A stretch of 64,000 bases of DNA from Dendrophyllia cribrosa (GCA_024195265.1 JAJLRJ010000004.1:40145960-40209959), one strand, 5' to 3'; shown: positions 12,001 to 27,257, numbered from the stretch's first letter. Made by a program: numbers and translations. Notes: a model not told the origin generated them from the letters alone.

Positions 12001-15000
12001 TGCATGAAGGTAAATGAAGGTGTATGAAGGTGTATGAAAGTGTATGAATGTAAATGAAGGTGTATGAAAGTGTATGAAGATGTATGAAGGTGTATGAAGG
12101 TGTATGAAGGTGCATGAAGATGTATGAAGATGTATGAAGGTAAATGAAGGTGTATGAAGGTAAATAAAGGTGTATAAAGGTGTATGAAAGTGTACGAAGG
12201 TTTATGAAGGTGCATGAGTGTGTATGAAGGTGTGTGAAGGTGCATGAAGGTGTATGAAGGTTAATGAAGGTAAATGAAGGTGTATGAAGGTGTATGAAGG
12301 TGTGTGAATGTTAATGAAGGTGTATGAAGGTAAATAAAGCTGTATAAAGGTAAATGAATGTGCATGAAGGTGTATGAAAGTGTATTGAGGTAAATAAAAG
12401 TGTATGAAGGTGCATGAAGGTAAATGAAGGTGTATGAAAGTGTATGAAGGTATATGAAGGTGTATGAATGTAAATGAAGGTGTACGAAAGTGTATGAAGG
12501 TGTATGAAGGTGAATTAAGGTGTTTGAAGGTGCATGAAGGTGTATGAAGGTGTGTGAAGGTGCATGAAGGTGAAGGAAGGTTAATGAAGGTAAATGAAGG
12601 TGTATGAAGGTGTATGAAACTTTATGAAGGTGTGTGAAGGTAAATGAAGGTGTATGAAGGTAAATAAAAGTGTATAAAAATAAATGAAGGTGCATGAAGG
12701 TGTATGAATGTGTATGCAGGTGTATGAAATTAAAGTAATGTGTATGAATGTAAATGAAGGTGTATGAAAGTAAAAGAAGGAAAATGGAGGTGTATGAAGG
12801 TATACGAAGGTTATCAAGGTAAATGAAGGTCCATGAAGGTGTATGAAAGTGTATGAAGGTAAATAAAAGTGTATGAAGGTGCATGAAGGTAATTGAAGGT
12901 GTATGAAGGTGTGTGAAGTTGCATGAAGGTGAATGAAGGTTAATGAAGGTAAATGAAGGTGTATGAAGGTGTATGAAACTTTATGAAGGTGTGTGAAGGT
13001 AAATGAAGGTGTATGAAGGTAAATAAAAGTGTATAAAAATAAATGAAGGTGCATGAAGGTGTATGAATGTGTATGCAGGTGTATGAAGATAAAGGAATGT
13101 GTATGAATGTAAATGAAGGTGTATGAAAGTAAAAGATGGAAAATGGAGGTGCATGAAGGTATACGAAGGTTATCAAGGTAAATGAAGGTCCATGAAGGTG
13201 TATGAAAGTGTATGAAGGTAAATAAAAGTGTATGAAGGTGCATGAAGGTACTTGAAGGTGTATGAAGGTGTATGAAGGTGTATGAAGATGTATGAATGTA
13301 AATGAAGGTGTATGAAAGTGTATGAAGGTGTATGAAGGTGTATGAAGGTGTGTGAAGGTAAATGAAGGTGTATGAAGGTAAATAAAGGTTTATAAAGGTA
13401 AATGAAGGTGCATGAAGGTGTATCAAAGTGTATGAAGGTAAATAAAAGCGTATGAACATACATGAAGGTAAATGAAGGTGTAAGAAGGTGTATAAAAGTG
13501 TATGAAGGTGTATGAAAGTGTATTAAGGTGTTTGAAGGTGCATGAAGGTGTATGAAGGTGTGTGAAGGTGCATGAATGTGAATGAAGGTTAATGAAGGTA
13601 AATGAAGGTGTATGAAGGTGTATGAAACTTTATGAAGTTGTGTGAAGGTAAATGAAGGTGTATGAAGGTAAATAAAGGTGTATAAAGGTAAATGAAGGTG
13701 CATGAAAGTGTATCAAAGTGTATGAAGGTACCTAAAAGTGTATAAAGGTGTATGAAGGCAAATGAAGGTGTATGAAGGTAAATGAAGGTGTATGAAAGTG
13801 TATGAAGGTGTATGAAGGTATATGAAGGTGTGTGAAGGTAAATGAAGGTGTATGAAGGTAAATAAAGGTGTAAAAAGGTAAATGAAGGTGCATGAAGGTG
13901 TATGAAAATGTATGAATGTGTGTCAAGGTAAATGAAGGTGTATGAAGGTTTATGAAGATGTATGAAAGTGTATGAAGGTGTATGAAGGTGTATGAAAGTG
14001 TATGAAGGTGTTTGAAGGTGTATGAAGGTGCATGAAGGTGTATGAAGGTGTATGAAGGTGCATGAAGGTGTATGAAGGTTAATGAAGGTAAATGAAGGTG
14101 TATGAAGGTGTATGAAGGTGTGTGAATGTAAATGAAGGTGTATGAAGGTCAATAAAGGTGTATAAAGGTAAATGAATGTGCATGAAGGTGTATGAAAGTG
14201 TATGAAGGTAAATAAAAGGGTATGAAGGTGCATGAAGGTAAATGAAGGTGTATGAAGGTGTATGAAGATGTATGAATGTAAATGAAGGTGTATGAAAGTG
14301 TATTAAGGTGTATGAAGGTGTATGAAGGTGTGTGAAGGTAAATGAAGGTGTATGAAGGTAAATAAAGATGTATAAAGGTAAATGAAGGTGCATGAAGGTG
14401 TATCAAAGTGTATGAAGGTAAATAAAAGTGTATGAACATACATGAAGGTAAATGAAGGTGTATGAAGTTGTATGAAGGTGTATGAAGGTGTATGAAGGTG
14501 TATGAAAGTGTATGAAGGTGTATGAAGGTGTATGGAGGTGTATGAAGGTACATGAAGGTGTATGAAGGTGTGTGAAGGAGCATGAAGGTTTATGAAGTTT
14601 AATGAAGGTAAATGAAGGTGTATGAAGGTGTGTAAATGTAAATGAAGGTGTATGAAGGTAAATAAAGGTGTATAAAGGTAAATGAATGTGCATGAAGGTG
14701 TATGAAAGTGTATGAAGGTAAATAAAAGTGTATGAAGGTGCATGAAGGTAAGTGAAGGTGCATAAAGGTGTACGAAGGTGTATGAAGGTAAATAAAGGTG
14801 TATGAAAGTGTATGAAGATGTATGAAGGTGTATGAAGGTGTGTGAAGGTAAATGAAGGAGTATGAAGGTAAATGAAGGTGTATGAAGGTGTATGAAGGTG
14901 TATGAAGGTGTATGAAGGTAAATGAAGGTGTATGAAAGTGTATGAAGGTGTATGAAGGTGTATGAAGGTATGTGAAGGTAAATGAAGGTGTATGAAAGTG

Positions 15001-17480
15001 CATGAAGGTGTATGAAGGTGTATGAAGGTGTGTGAAGGTAAATGAAGGTGTATGAAGGTAAATAAAAGTGTATGAAGGTAAATGAAGGTGTATGAAGGTT
15101 TATGAAGGTGTATGAAGGTAAATGAGGGTGCATGAGGGTGTATGAAGGTGTATGAAGGTGTATCAAGGTGTATGAAGGTGTATGAAGGTGCATGAAGGTG
15201 TATGAAGGTGTGTGAAGGTGCATGAAGGTGTGTGAATGTAAATGAAGGTGTATAAAGGTAAATGAATGTGCATTAAGGTGTAGGAAAGTGTATTGAGGTA
15301 TATTAAAGTGTATGAAGGTGCATGAAGGTAAATGAAGGTGTATGAAGGTGTATGAATGTGTATGAAGGTGTATGAAATTATATGAATGTAAATGAATGTG
15401 TATGAAAGTGTATGAAGGTGTATGAAGGTGTATGAAGGTTAATGAAGGTAAATGAAGGTGTATGAAGGTGTGTAAATGAAATGAAGGTGTATGAAGGTAA
15501 ATAAAGGTGTATAAAGGTAAATGAATGTGCATGAAGGTGTATGAAAGTGTATGAAGGTAAATAAAAGTATATGAAGGTGCATAAAGGTACGTGAAGGTGC
15601 ATGAAGGTGTACGAAGGTGTATGAAGGTAAATGAAGGTGTATTAAAGTGTATGAACATGTATGAAGGTGTATGAAGGTGTGTGAATGTAAATGAAGGTGT
15701 ATGAAGGTAAATGAAGGTGTGTGAAGGAGCATGAAGGAGTATGAAGGTTAATGAAGGTAAATGAAGGTGTATGAAGGTGTGTGAATGTACATGAAGGTGT
15801 ATGAAGGTAAATAAAGGTGTATAAAGGTAAATGAATGTGCATGAAGGTGTATAAAAGTGTATGAAGGTAAATAAAAGTGTATGAAGGTGCATGAAGGTGC
15901 ATGAAGATGTATGAAGATATATGAAGGTAAATGAAGGTGTATGAAGGTAAATAAAGGTGTATAAAGGTGTATGAAAGTGTACGAAGGTTTATGAAGGTGC
16001 ATGAGGGTGTATGAAGGTGTCTGAAGGTGCATGAAGGTGTATGAAGGTTAATGAAGGTAAATGAAGGTGTATGAAGGTGTATGAAGGTGTGTGAATGTTA
16101 ATGAAGGTGTATGAAGGTAAATAAAGGTGTATAAAGGTAAATGAATGTGCATGAAGGTGTATGAAAGTGTATTGAGGTAAATAAAAGTGTATGAAGGTGC
16201 ATGAAGGTAAATGAAGGTGTATGAAAGTGTATGAAGGTATATGAAGGTGTATGAATGTAAATGAAGGTGTACGAAAGCGTATGAAGGTGTATGAAGGTGA
16301 ATTAAGGTGTTTGAAGGTGCATGAAGGTGTATGAAGGTGTGTGAAGGTGCATGAAGGTGAATGAAGGTTAATGAAGGTAAATGAAGGTGTATGAAGGTGT
16401 ATGAAACTTTATGAAGGTGTGTGAAGGTAAATGAAGGTGTATGAAGGTAAATAAAAGTGTATAAAAATAAATGAAGGTGCATGAAGGTGTATGAATGTGT
16501 ATGCAGGTGTATGAAATTAAAGGAATGTGTATGAATGTAAATGAAGGTGTATGAAAGTAAAAGATGGAAAATGGAGGTGCATGAAGGTATACGAAGGTTA
16601 TCAAGGTAAATGAAGGTCCATGAAGGTGTATGAAAGTGTATGAAGGTAAATAAAAGTGTATGAAGGTGCATGAAGGTAATTGAAGGTGTATGAAGGTGTA
16701 TGAAGGTGTATGAAGATGTATGAATGTAAATGAAGGTGTATGAAAGTGTATGAAGGTGTATGAAGGTGTATGAAGGTGTGTGAACGTAAATGAAGGTGTA
16801 TGAAGGTAAATAAAGGTTTATAAAGGTAAATGAAGGTGCATGAAGGTGTATCAAAGTGTATGAAGGTAAATAAAAGCGTATGAACATACATGAAGGTAAA
16901 TGAAGGTGTATGAAGGTGTATAAAAGTGTATGAAGGTGTATGAAAGTGTATTAAGGTGTTTGAAGGTGCATGAAGGTGTATGAAGGTGTGTGAAGGTGCA
17001 TGAAGGTGAATGAAGGTTAATGAAGGTAAATGAAGGTGTATGAAGGTGTATGAAACTTTATGAAGGTGTGTGAAGGTAAATGAAGGTGTATGAAGGTAAA
17101 TAAAGGTGTATAAAGGTGAATGAAGGTGCATGAAGGTGTATGAAAGTGTATGAAGGTGTGTGAAGTTAAATCAAAGTGTATGAAGGTAAATAAAAGTGTA
17201 TAAAAATAAATGAAGATGCATGAAGGAGTATGAATGTGTATGCAGGTGTATGAAGATAAAGGAATGTGTATGAATGTAAATGAAGGTGTATGAAAGTAAA
17301 AGAAGGAAAATGGAGGTGTATGAAGGTATACGAAGGTTATCAAGGTAAATGAAGGTCCATGAAGGTGTATGAAGTTGCATAAAGGTCTATGTAGGTGCAT
17401 GAAGGTCTATGAAGGGGAATGATGGTGTATGAAGGTAATCGAAGGTAAATGAAGGTGTATGAAGGTAAATGAACGTGTAT
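6071..17480 (-). repeat. 10-bp minisatellite, long left-arm segment
   Basis: About 11.4 kb of nearly continuous 10-bp units, GTGTATGAAG and variants on the plus strand. The minus strand lacks stop codons for long stretches and translates as a 10-residue repeat (HLHTPSYTFI-like). Unit variants occur in recurring strings, giving a higher-order pattern. The string TATACGAAGGTTATCAAGG occurs at about 12,803, 13,162, 16,588 and 17,328. Confidence 0.95.
12130..17118. repeat. Higher-order duplication, 3.4-3.8 kb apart
   Basis: The segment 12,130-13,690 is repeated at about 15,918-17,118. The left part matches at an offset near 3,787 bp, as judged from the TGTACGAAAG landmark at 12,481 and 16,268. 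The right part matches at 3,428 bp. The 359-bp difference equals a tandem duplication present only in the first copy (landmarks at 12,803 and 13,162). Offsets were read from shared rare unit variants, so exact borders are approximate. Confidence 0.75.
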
Positions 17481-17900
17481 GTATCTGTATCTGTATCTTT
17501 TCCAGTATCTGTATCTGTATCTGTACTGTATCTGAGCTGTATCTATATCTGTATCTGTTCTGTTTCTGTATCTAAAACTGTGCTGTCTGAATCTGTATCT
17601 GTATCTCTATCTGTATCTGTATCTGTGCTGTGTCTGTATCGGTATCTGTATCTGTGCTGTATCTATATCTGTATCTGTATCTGTGCTGTATCTATATCTG
17701 TATCTGTATCTGAATCTGGATCTTTATCTGTATCTGTGTCTGTATCTGTATCTGTATATTTATCTTTATCTGTATCTGTATTTGTATCTGTGCTGTATGT
17801 GTGCTGTATGTGTGCTGTATCAGTATTTGTATCTGTATCTGTGATGTATCTGTATCTGTATCTGTATGTGTCGCTGTGCACTACCTGTATCTGTGGCTGT
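17481..17900 (-). repeat. Hexamer satellite block 2, (TATCTG)n
   Basis: Same orientation, interruptions and flanks as the block at 5.65 kb, including GAACGTGTATG before it and GTTGAAAAGGCGAATGAAGG after it. It differs in hexamer copy number at a few internal places and in one repeated TGTGCTGTATG string. Confidence 0.95.
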
Positions 17901-20900
17901 GTTGAAAAGGCGAATGAAGGTAAATAAAGTTGTATGAAGGGAAATGAAGATGTATTAAGGTAGTTGAAGGTAAATGAAGGTGTATGAAGGTGTATGAAGG
18001 TAAACGAATGTGTTTGAAAGTAAATGAAGGTGCATGAAGGTGTATGAAGGTGTATGAAGGCGCATGAAGGTGTATGAAGGTTAATGAAGGTAAATGAAGG
18101 TGTATGAAAGTGTATGAAGTTGTGCGAAGGTAAATGAAGGTGTATGAAGGTAAATAAAGGTGTATAAAGGTAAATGAAGGTGCATGAAAGTGTATCAAAG
18201 TGTATGAAGGTACCTAAAAGTGTATAAAGGTGTATGAAGGCAAATGAACGTGTATGAAGGTAAATGAAGGTGTATGAAAGTGTATGAAGGTGTATGAAGG
18301 TATATGAAGGTGTGTGAAGGTAAATGAAGGTGTATGAAGGTAAATAAAGGTGTAAAAAGGTAAATGAAGGTGCATGAAGGTGTATGAAAATGTATAAATG
18401 TGTGTCAAGGTAAATGAAGGTGTATGAAGGTTTATGAAGATGTATGAAGGTGTATGAAGGTGTATGAAGGTGAATGAAAGTGTATGAAGGTGTTTGAAGG
18501 TGTATGAAGGTGCATGAAGGTGTATGAAGGTGTATGAAGGTGCATGAAGGTGTATGAAGGTTAATGAAGGTAAATGAAGGTGTATGAAGGTGTATGAAGG
18601 TGTGTGAAGATGTATGAATGTAAATGAAGGTGTATGAAAGTGTATGAAGGTGTATGAAGGTGTATGAAGGTGTGTGAAGGTAAATGAAGGTGTATGAAGG
18701 TAAATGAAGGTGTATGAAAGTGTATGAAGATGTATGAAGGTGTATAAAGGTATGTGAAGGTAAATGAAGGTGTATGAAGGTAAATGAAGGTGTATGAAGG
18801 TGTATGAAGGTAAATGAAGGTGTATGAAAGTGTATGAAGGTGTATGAAGGTGTATGAAGATATGTGAAGGTAAATGAAGGTGTATGAAAGTGCATGAAGG
18901 TGTATGAAGGTGTATGAAGGTGTTTAAAGGTAAATGAAGGTGCATGAGGGTGTATGAAAGTGTATGAAGGTGTATGAAGGTGTATGAAGGTGTATGAAGG
19001 TGCATGAATGTGTATGAAGGTGTATGAAGGTGTATGAATGTGTGTGAAGGTAAATGAAGGTGTATGAAGGTAAATAAAGGTGTATAAAGGTAAATGAAGG
19101 TGCATGAAGGTGTATGAAGGTGTATAAAGGTGTATGAAGGTGTTTAAAGGTAAATAAAGGTATATGAAGGTGTACAAAGGTGTATGAAGACGTATGAATG
19201 TAAATGAAGGTGTATGAAAGTATATGAAAGTGTATGAAGGTAAATAAAGGTGTATAAAGGTAAATGAAGGTGCATGAAGGTGTATCAAAGTGTATGAAGG
19301 TAAATAAAACTGTATGAACATACATGAAGGTAAATGAAGGTGTATGAAGTTGTATGAAGGTGTATGAAGGTGTATGAAGGTGTATGAACGTGTATTAAAG
19401 TGTATGAAGGTGTATGAAGGTATATGGAGGTGTATGAAAGTGCATGAAGGTGTATGAAGGTGTGTGAAGGTGCATGAAAGTGTATAAAGGTTAATGAAGG
19501 TAAATGAAGGTGTATGAAGGTGTGTGAATGTAAATGAAGGTGTATGAAGGTCAATAAAGGTGTATAAAGGTAAATGGATGTGCATAAAGGTGTATGAAAG
19601 TGTATCAAGGTAAATAAAAGTGTATGAAGGTGCATGAAGGTAAATGAAGGTTTTGAAGGTGTATGAAGGTGTATGAAGGTGTATGAAGGTGTATGAAAGT
19701 TATGAAGGTGTATGAAGGTGTATGAAGGTATGTGAAGTTAAATGAAGGTGTATGAAGGTAAATAAAGATGTATAAAGGTAAATGAAGGTGCATGGAGGTG
19801 TATGAAAGTTTATGAAGGTAAATAAAAGTGTATGAAGGTAAATGAAGGTAAATAAAGGTTAATAAAAGTGTATGAATGTGTATGAAGGTGCATGAAGGTG
19901 TATTAAAGTGTATGAAGGTGTATGAAGGTGTATGAAGGTGCATGAAGGTGTATTTAGGTGTGTGAAGGTGCATGAAGGTGTATGAAGGTTAATGAAGGTA
20001 AATGAAGGTGTATGAAGGTGTATGAAGGTGTGTGAATGTCAATGAAGGTGTATGAAGGTAAATAAAGGTGTATAAAGGTAAATGGATGTGCATAAAGGTG
20101 TATGAAAGTGTATGAAGGTGTATGAAGGTTTATGAAGGTGTGTGAAGGTAAATGAAGGTGTATGATAGTAAATAAAGGTGTATAAAGGTAAATGAAGGTC
20201 CATGAAGGTGTATGAAAGTGTATGAAGGTAAATAAAAGTGTATAAAGGTACATGAAGGTAAATGAAGGTGTATGAAGGTGTATGAAGGTGCATGAAGGTG
20301 TATGAAGGTGTGTGAAGGTGCATGAAGGTGTATGAAGGTTAATGAAGGTAAATGAAGGTGTATGAAGGTGTATAAAGCTGTGTGAATGTAAATGAAGGTG
20401 TATGAAGGTAAATAAAGGTGTATAAAGGTAAATGAATGTGCATGAAGGTGTATGAAAGTGCATTAAGGTAATTAAAAGTGTATGAAGGTAAATGAAGGTG
20501 TATGAAGGAAAATGAAGGTGTATGAAGGTGTATGAAGGTGTATGAAGGTGTGTGAATGTAAATGAAGGTGTATGTAGGTAAATAAAGGTGTATAAAGGTA
20601 AATGAAGGTGCATGAAGGTGTATGAAAGTGCATTAAGGTAAATAAAAGTGTATGAAGGTGCATGAAGGTAAATGAAGGTGTATGAAGGTGTATGAAGGTG
20701 TATGAAGGTGTATGAAGGTGTATGAAGGTGTATGAAGGTGTATGAGGGTGTATGAAGGTGTATGAAGGTGTATGAAAGTGTATGAAGGTGTATGAAGATG
20801 TATGAAGGTGTATGAAGGTGTGTGAAGGTGTGTGAATGTAAATGCAGGTGTATGAAGGTGTGTGAATGTAAATGAAGGTGTATGAAGGTAAATAAAGATG

Positions 20901-21442
20901 TATAAAGGTAAATGAATGTGCATGAAGGTGTATGAAGGTGTATGAAGGTGTATGAAGGTGCATGAAGGTGTATGAAGGTGTGTGAAGGTGCATGAAGGTG
21001 TATGACGGTTAATGAAGGTAAATGAAGGTGTATGAAGGTGTATGAAGGTGTGTGAATGTAAATGAAGGTGTATGAAGGTAAATAAAGGTGTATGAATGTA
21101 AAAGAAGGTGTATGAAAGTGTATGAAGGTGTATGAGGGTGTATAAAGGTGTATGAAGATGCACTAAGGTGTATGAAGATGTGTGAAGGTAAATGAAGGTG
21201 TATGAAGGTAAATAAAGGTGTATAAAGGTGTGTGAAGGTGTATGAAGGTGTATGATGGTGTATGAAGGTGCATGAAGGTGTATGAAGGTGTGTGAAGGTG
21301 CACGAAGGTGTATGAATGTATACGAAGGTGTATGAAGGTAAATAAAGGTGTATAAAGGTAAATGAATGTGCATAAAGGTGTATGAAAGTGTATCAAGGTA
21401 AATAAAAGTGTATGAAGGTGCATGAAGGTAAATGAAGGTTAT
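17901..21442 (-). repeat. 10-bp minisatellite up to the assembly gap
   Basis: Regular GTGTATGAAG-type units in the left-arm orientation, running directly into the N run. No unit boundary or unique sequence marks the end, so the assembly simply stopped inside the repeat. Confidence 0.95.
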
Positions 21443-21942
21443 NNNNNNNNNNNNNNNNNNNNNNNNNNNNNNNNNNNNNNNNNNNNNNNNNNNNNNNNNN
21501 NNNNNNNNNNNNNNNNNNNNNNNNNNNNNNNNNNNNNNNNNNNNNNNNNNNNNNNNNNNNNNNNNNNNNNNNNNNNNNNNNNNNNNNNNNNNNNNNNNNN
21601 NNNNNNNNNNNNNNNNNNNNNNNNNNNNNNNNNNNNNNNNNNNNNNNNNNNNNNNNNNNNNNNNNNNNNNNNNNNNNNNNNNNNNNNNNNNNNNNNNNNN
21701 NNNNNNNNNNNNNNNNNNNNNNNNNNNNNNNNNNNNNNNNNNNNNNNNNNNNNNNNNNNNNNNNNNNNNNNNNNNNNNNNNNNNNNNNNNNNNNNNNNNN
21801 NNNNNNNNNNNNNNNNNNNNNNNNNNNNNNNNNNNNNNNNNNNNNNNNNNNNNNNNNNNNNNNNNNNNNNNNNNNNNNNNNNNNNNNNNNNNNNNNNNNN
21901 NNNNNNNNNNNNNNNNNNNNNNNNNNNNNNNNNNNNNNNNNN
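21443..21942. other. Assembly gap (500 N)
   Basis: Exactly 500 undetermined bases, the usual placeholder for a scaffold gap of unknown size. The minisatellite has opposite orientation on the two sides. Open frames spanning this stretch are meaningless. Confidence 0.99.
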
Positions 21943-24900
21943 GCACATTCATGTACCTTTATAAACCTTTATTTACCTTCATACACTTTCATTTACATTC
22001 ACACATCTTCATACACCTTCATTTACCTTCATTAACCTTCATACACTTTCATGCACCTTCACACACCTTCATACACCTTCATGCACCTTCATACACCTCC
22101 ATACACCTTCATACACCTTCATACACTTTCATACACCTTCATACACCTTCATACACCTTCATACAACTTCATACACCTTCATTTACCTTCATGCACCCTC
22201 ATACACTTTTATTTACCTCAATACACTTTCATACACCTTTATACACATTCATTTACCTTTATACACCTTTATTTACCTTCATACACCTTCATTTACATTC
22301 ACACACCTTCATACACCTTCATTTACCTTCATTAACCTTCATACACGTTCATGCACCTTCACACACCTTCATACACCTTCATGCACCTTCATACACCTCC
22401 ATACACCTTCATACACCTTCATACACTTTCATACACCTTCATACACCTTCATACACCTTCATACACCTTCATACACCTTCATTTACTTTCATGCACCTTC
22501 ATACACTTTTATTTACCTTCATACACTTTCATACACCTTCATACACATTCATTTACCTTTATACACCTTCATTTACATTCACACACCTTCATACACCTTC
22601 ATTTACCTTCATTAACCTTCATACACTTTCATGCACCTTCACACACCTTCCTACACCTTCATGCACCTTCATACACCTCTATACACCTTCATACACCTTC
22701 ATACACTTTCATACACCTTCATACACCTTCACAGACCTTCATACAACTTCATACACCTTCATTTACCTTCATGTATGTTCATACACTTTTATTTACCTTC
22801 ATACACATTGATACACCTTCATGCACCTTCATTTACCTTTATACACCTTTATTTACCTTCATACACCTTCATTTACCTTCACACACCTTCATACAACTTC
22901 ATACACCTTCATATACTTTCATAGACCTTCATTTACATTCATACATCTTCATACACCTTCATACACCTTCATACACCTTCATTTACCTTCATGCACCTTC
23001 ATACACTTTTATTTACCTTCATACACTTTCATACACCTTAATGCACATTCAGTTACCTTTATACACCTTCATTTACATTCACACACCTTCATGCACATTC
23101 ACACACCTTCCTACACCTTCATGCACCTTTATACACCTTCATGCACCACCATACACCTTCATTTACCTTCATGCACCTTCATACACTTTTATTTACCTTC
23201 ATACACTTTCATACACCTTAATGCACATTCAGTTACCTTTATACACCTTCATTTACATTCACACACCTTCATTTACATTCACACACCTTCATACACCTTC
23301 ATACACCTTCATATACTTTCATACACCTTCGCTTACCTTCATACACCTTCATACACCTTCATACACCTTCATTTACCTTCATACACCTTCATTTACCTTC
23401 ACACACCTTCATACTCCTTCATACATCTTCATACACTTTCATACACCTTCATTTACCTTCATACACCTTCATTTACCTTCACACGCCTTCATACACCTTC
23501 ATACACCTTCATACACTTTCATACACCTTCATTTACATTCATACATCTTCATATACCTTCATACATCTACATACACCTTCATTTACCTTCATGCACCTTC
23601 ATACACTTTTATTTACCTTCATACACTTTCATACAGCTTTATGCACATTCATTTACCTTTATATACCTTTATTTACCTTCATACACCTTCATTTACCTTC
23701 ACACACCTTCATACACCTTCATACATCTTCATACACTTTCGTACACCTTCATTTACCTTCATACACATTCGGACACCTTCATGCACCTTCATTTACCTTC
23801 ATGCACCTTCATACACTTTCTTTACCTTCATACACTTTCATACACCTTCATGCACATTCATTTACCTTTATACACCTTTATTTACCTTCATACACCTTTA
23901 TTTACATTCACACACCTTCATATACCTTCATTTACCTTCATTAACCTTCATACACCTTCATACACCTTCATGCACCTTCATACACCTCCATACACCTTCA
24001 TAGAACTTCATACACCTTCATACACCTTCATACACCTTCATACACCTTCATACAACTTCATACACCTTCATTTACCTTCATGTATGTTCATACACTTTTA
24101 TTTACCTTCATACACTTTGATACACCTTTATGCACCTTCATTTACCTTTATACACCTTTATTTACCTTCATACACCTTAATTTACCTTCACACACCCTCA
24201 TACACCTTCATACACTTTCATACACCTTCATTTACATTCATACACCTTCATACACCTTCATTTACCTTCATGCACCCTCATACACTTTTATTTACCTCAA
24301 TACACTTTCATACACCTTCATGCACCTTCATACACATTCATTTACCTTTATACACATTTATTTACCTTCATACACCTTCACACACCTTCATACACCTTCA
24401 TACACTTTCATACACCTTCATTTACATTCATACACCTTCATACACCCTCATACACTTTCATACACCTTCATTTATATTCATACACCTTCATACACCTTCA
24501 TACACCTTCATACACCTTCATTTACCTTCATGCACCCTCATACACATTTATTTACCTCAATACACTTTCATACACCTTCATGCACCTTCATACACATTCA
24601 TTTACCTTTATACACATTTATTTACCTTCATACACCTTCATTTACATTCACACACCTTCATACACCTTCATTTACCTTCATTAACTTTCATACACTTTCA
24701 TGCACCTTCACACACCTTCATACACCTTCATGCACCTTCATACACCTTCATACAACTTCATACACCTTCATTTACCATCATGTATGTTCATACACTTTTA
24801 TTGACCTTCATACACTTTGATACACCTTTATGCACCTTCATTTAAGTTTATACACCTTTATTTACCTTCATACACCTTCATTTACCTTCACACACCTTCA

Positions 24901-27257
24901 TACACCTTGATACACTTTCATACACCTTCATTTACATTCATACACCTTCATACACCTTCATACACCTTCATACACCTTCATTTACCTTCATGCACCCTCA
25001 TACACTTTTATTTACCTCAATACACTTTCATACACCTTCATACACCTTCATACACATTCATTTACCTTTATACACCTTTATTTACCTTCATACACCTTCA
25101 TTTACATTCACACACCTTCATACACCTTCATTTACCTTCATTAACTTTCATACACTTTCATGCACCTTCACACACCTTCATACACCTTCATGCACCTTCA
25201 TACACCTCCATACACCTTCATACACCTTCATACACCTTCATTTACCATCATATATGTTCATACACTTTTATTTACCTTCATACACTTTGATACACCTTTA
25301 TGCACCTTCATTTACCTTTATACACCTTTATTTACCTTCATACACCTTCATTTACCTTCACACACCTTCATACACCTTCATACACTTTCATACACCTTCA
25401 TTTACATTCATACACCTTCATACACCTTCATACACCTTCATACACCTTCATTTACTTTCATGCACCCTCATACACTTTTATTTACCTGAATACACTTTCA
25501 TACACCTTCATACACATTCATTTACCTTTATACACCTTTATTTACCTTTATACACCTTCATTTACATTCACACACCTTCATACACCTTCATTTACTTTCA
25601 TTAACCTTCATACACTTTCATGCACCTTCACACACCTTCATACACCTTCATGCACCTTCATACACCTCCATACACCTTCATAAACCTTCATACATTTTCA
25701 TACATCTTCATACACCTTCACAGACCTTCATACAACTTCATACACCTTCATTTACCTTCATGTATGTTCATACACTTTTATTTACCTTCATACACATTGA
25801 TACACCTTCATGCACCTTCATTTACCTTCATTTACCTTCACACACCTTCATACACCTTCATACACCTTCATATACTTTCATAGACCTTCATTTACATTCA
25901 TACATCTTCATACACCTTCATACACCTTCATACACCTTCATTTACCTTCATGCACCTTCATACACTTTTATTTACCTTCATACACTTTCATACACCTTAA
26001 TGCACATTCAGTTACCTTTATACACCTTTATTTACATTCACACACCTTCATGCACCTTCACACACGTTCCTACACCTTCATGCACTTTTATACACCTTCA
26101 TGCACCTTCATACACCTTGATACACCTTCATACACTTTCATACACCCTCATGCACCTTCATTTACCTTTAAACACCCTTATACACCTTCATACACCTTCA
26201 TGCACTTTCATACACCTTTATTTACCTTCACATACCTTCATACACCTTCATACACCTTCATACACTTTCATACACCTTCATTTATTTTCATACCCCTTCA
26301 TACACCTTCATTTACCTTCATACACCTTCATTTACCTTCACACACCTTCATACACCTTCATACACCTTCATACACTTTCATACACCTTCATTTACATTCA
26401 TACATCTTCATACACCTTCATACACCTTCATTTACCTTCATGCACCTTCTTCCTCTACTTTTATTTACCTTCATACACTTTCATACACCTTCATGCACAT
26501 TCATTTACCTTTATACACCTTTATTTACCTTCATACACCTTCATTTACATTCACACACCTTCATACACCTTCATACACCTTCATTTACCTTCATTAACCT
26601 TCATACACCTTCATGCACCTTCATACACCTTCATACACCTTCATGCACCTTCATACACCTTCATACACCTTCATACACTTTCATACACCTTCATACACCT
26701 TCATACATCTTCATACACCTTCAAGAAACCTTCATACACCTTCATTTACCTTGACACACATTCATACACTTTCATACACCTTCATTTACCTTTATACAGC
26801 TTTATTTACCTTCATACACCTTCATTTACCTTCACACACATTCATATACCTTCATACACCTTCATACACTTTCATACACCTTCATTTACCTTCATACACT
26901 TTCATACACCTTCATTTACCATGATACACCTTCATACACTTTTAGTTACCTTCATACACTTTGATACACCTTCATGCATCTTCATTTACCTTTATACACC
27001 TTTATTTACCTTCATACACCTTCATTTACCTTCACACACCTTCATACACTTTCATACACCTTCATTTACCTTCATTAACTTCATACACCTTCATGCACCT
27101 TCATACACCTTCATAAACCTTCATGCACCTTCATTTACTTTCAAACACATTCGTTTACCTTCATACACCTCCATACACCTTCATTTACCTTCAACTACCT
27201 TAATACATCTTCATTTCCCTTCATACAACTTCATTTACCTTCATTCGCCTTTTCAAC
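21943..27257 (+). repeat. 10-bp minisatellite, right arm, first segment
   Basis: From the first base after the gap the units read ACACCTTCAT / TTACCTTCAT on the plus strand, opposite to everything just left of the gap. Units are well preserved. Recurring strings such as CATGTATGTTCATACACTTT also occur, reverse-complemented, in the left arm (for example near 7,940, 8,570 and 10,380), so both arms derive from the same higher-order family. Confidence 0.95.

Noticed and set aside
20633..22811. Open frames that run through the N gap.
   Set aside because: The gap bases translate as X. Frame continuity across 500 placeholder bases has no meaning.
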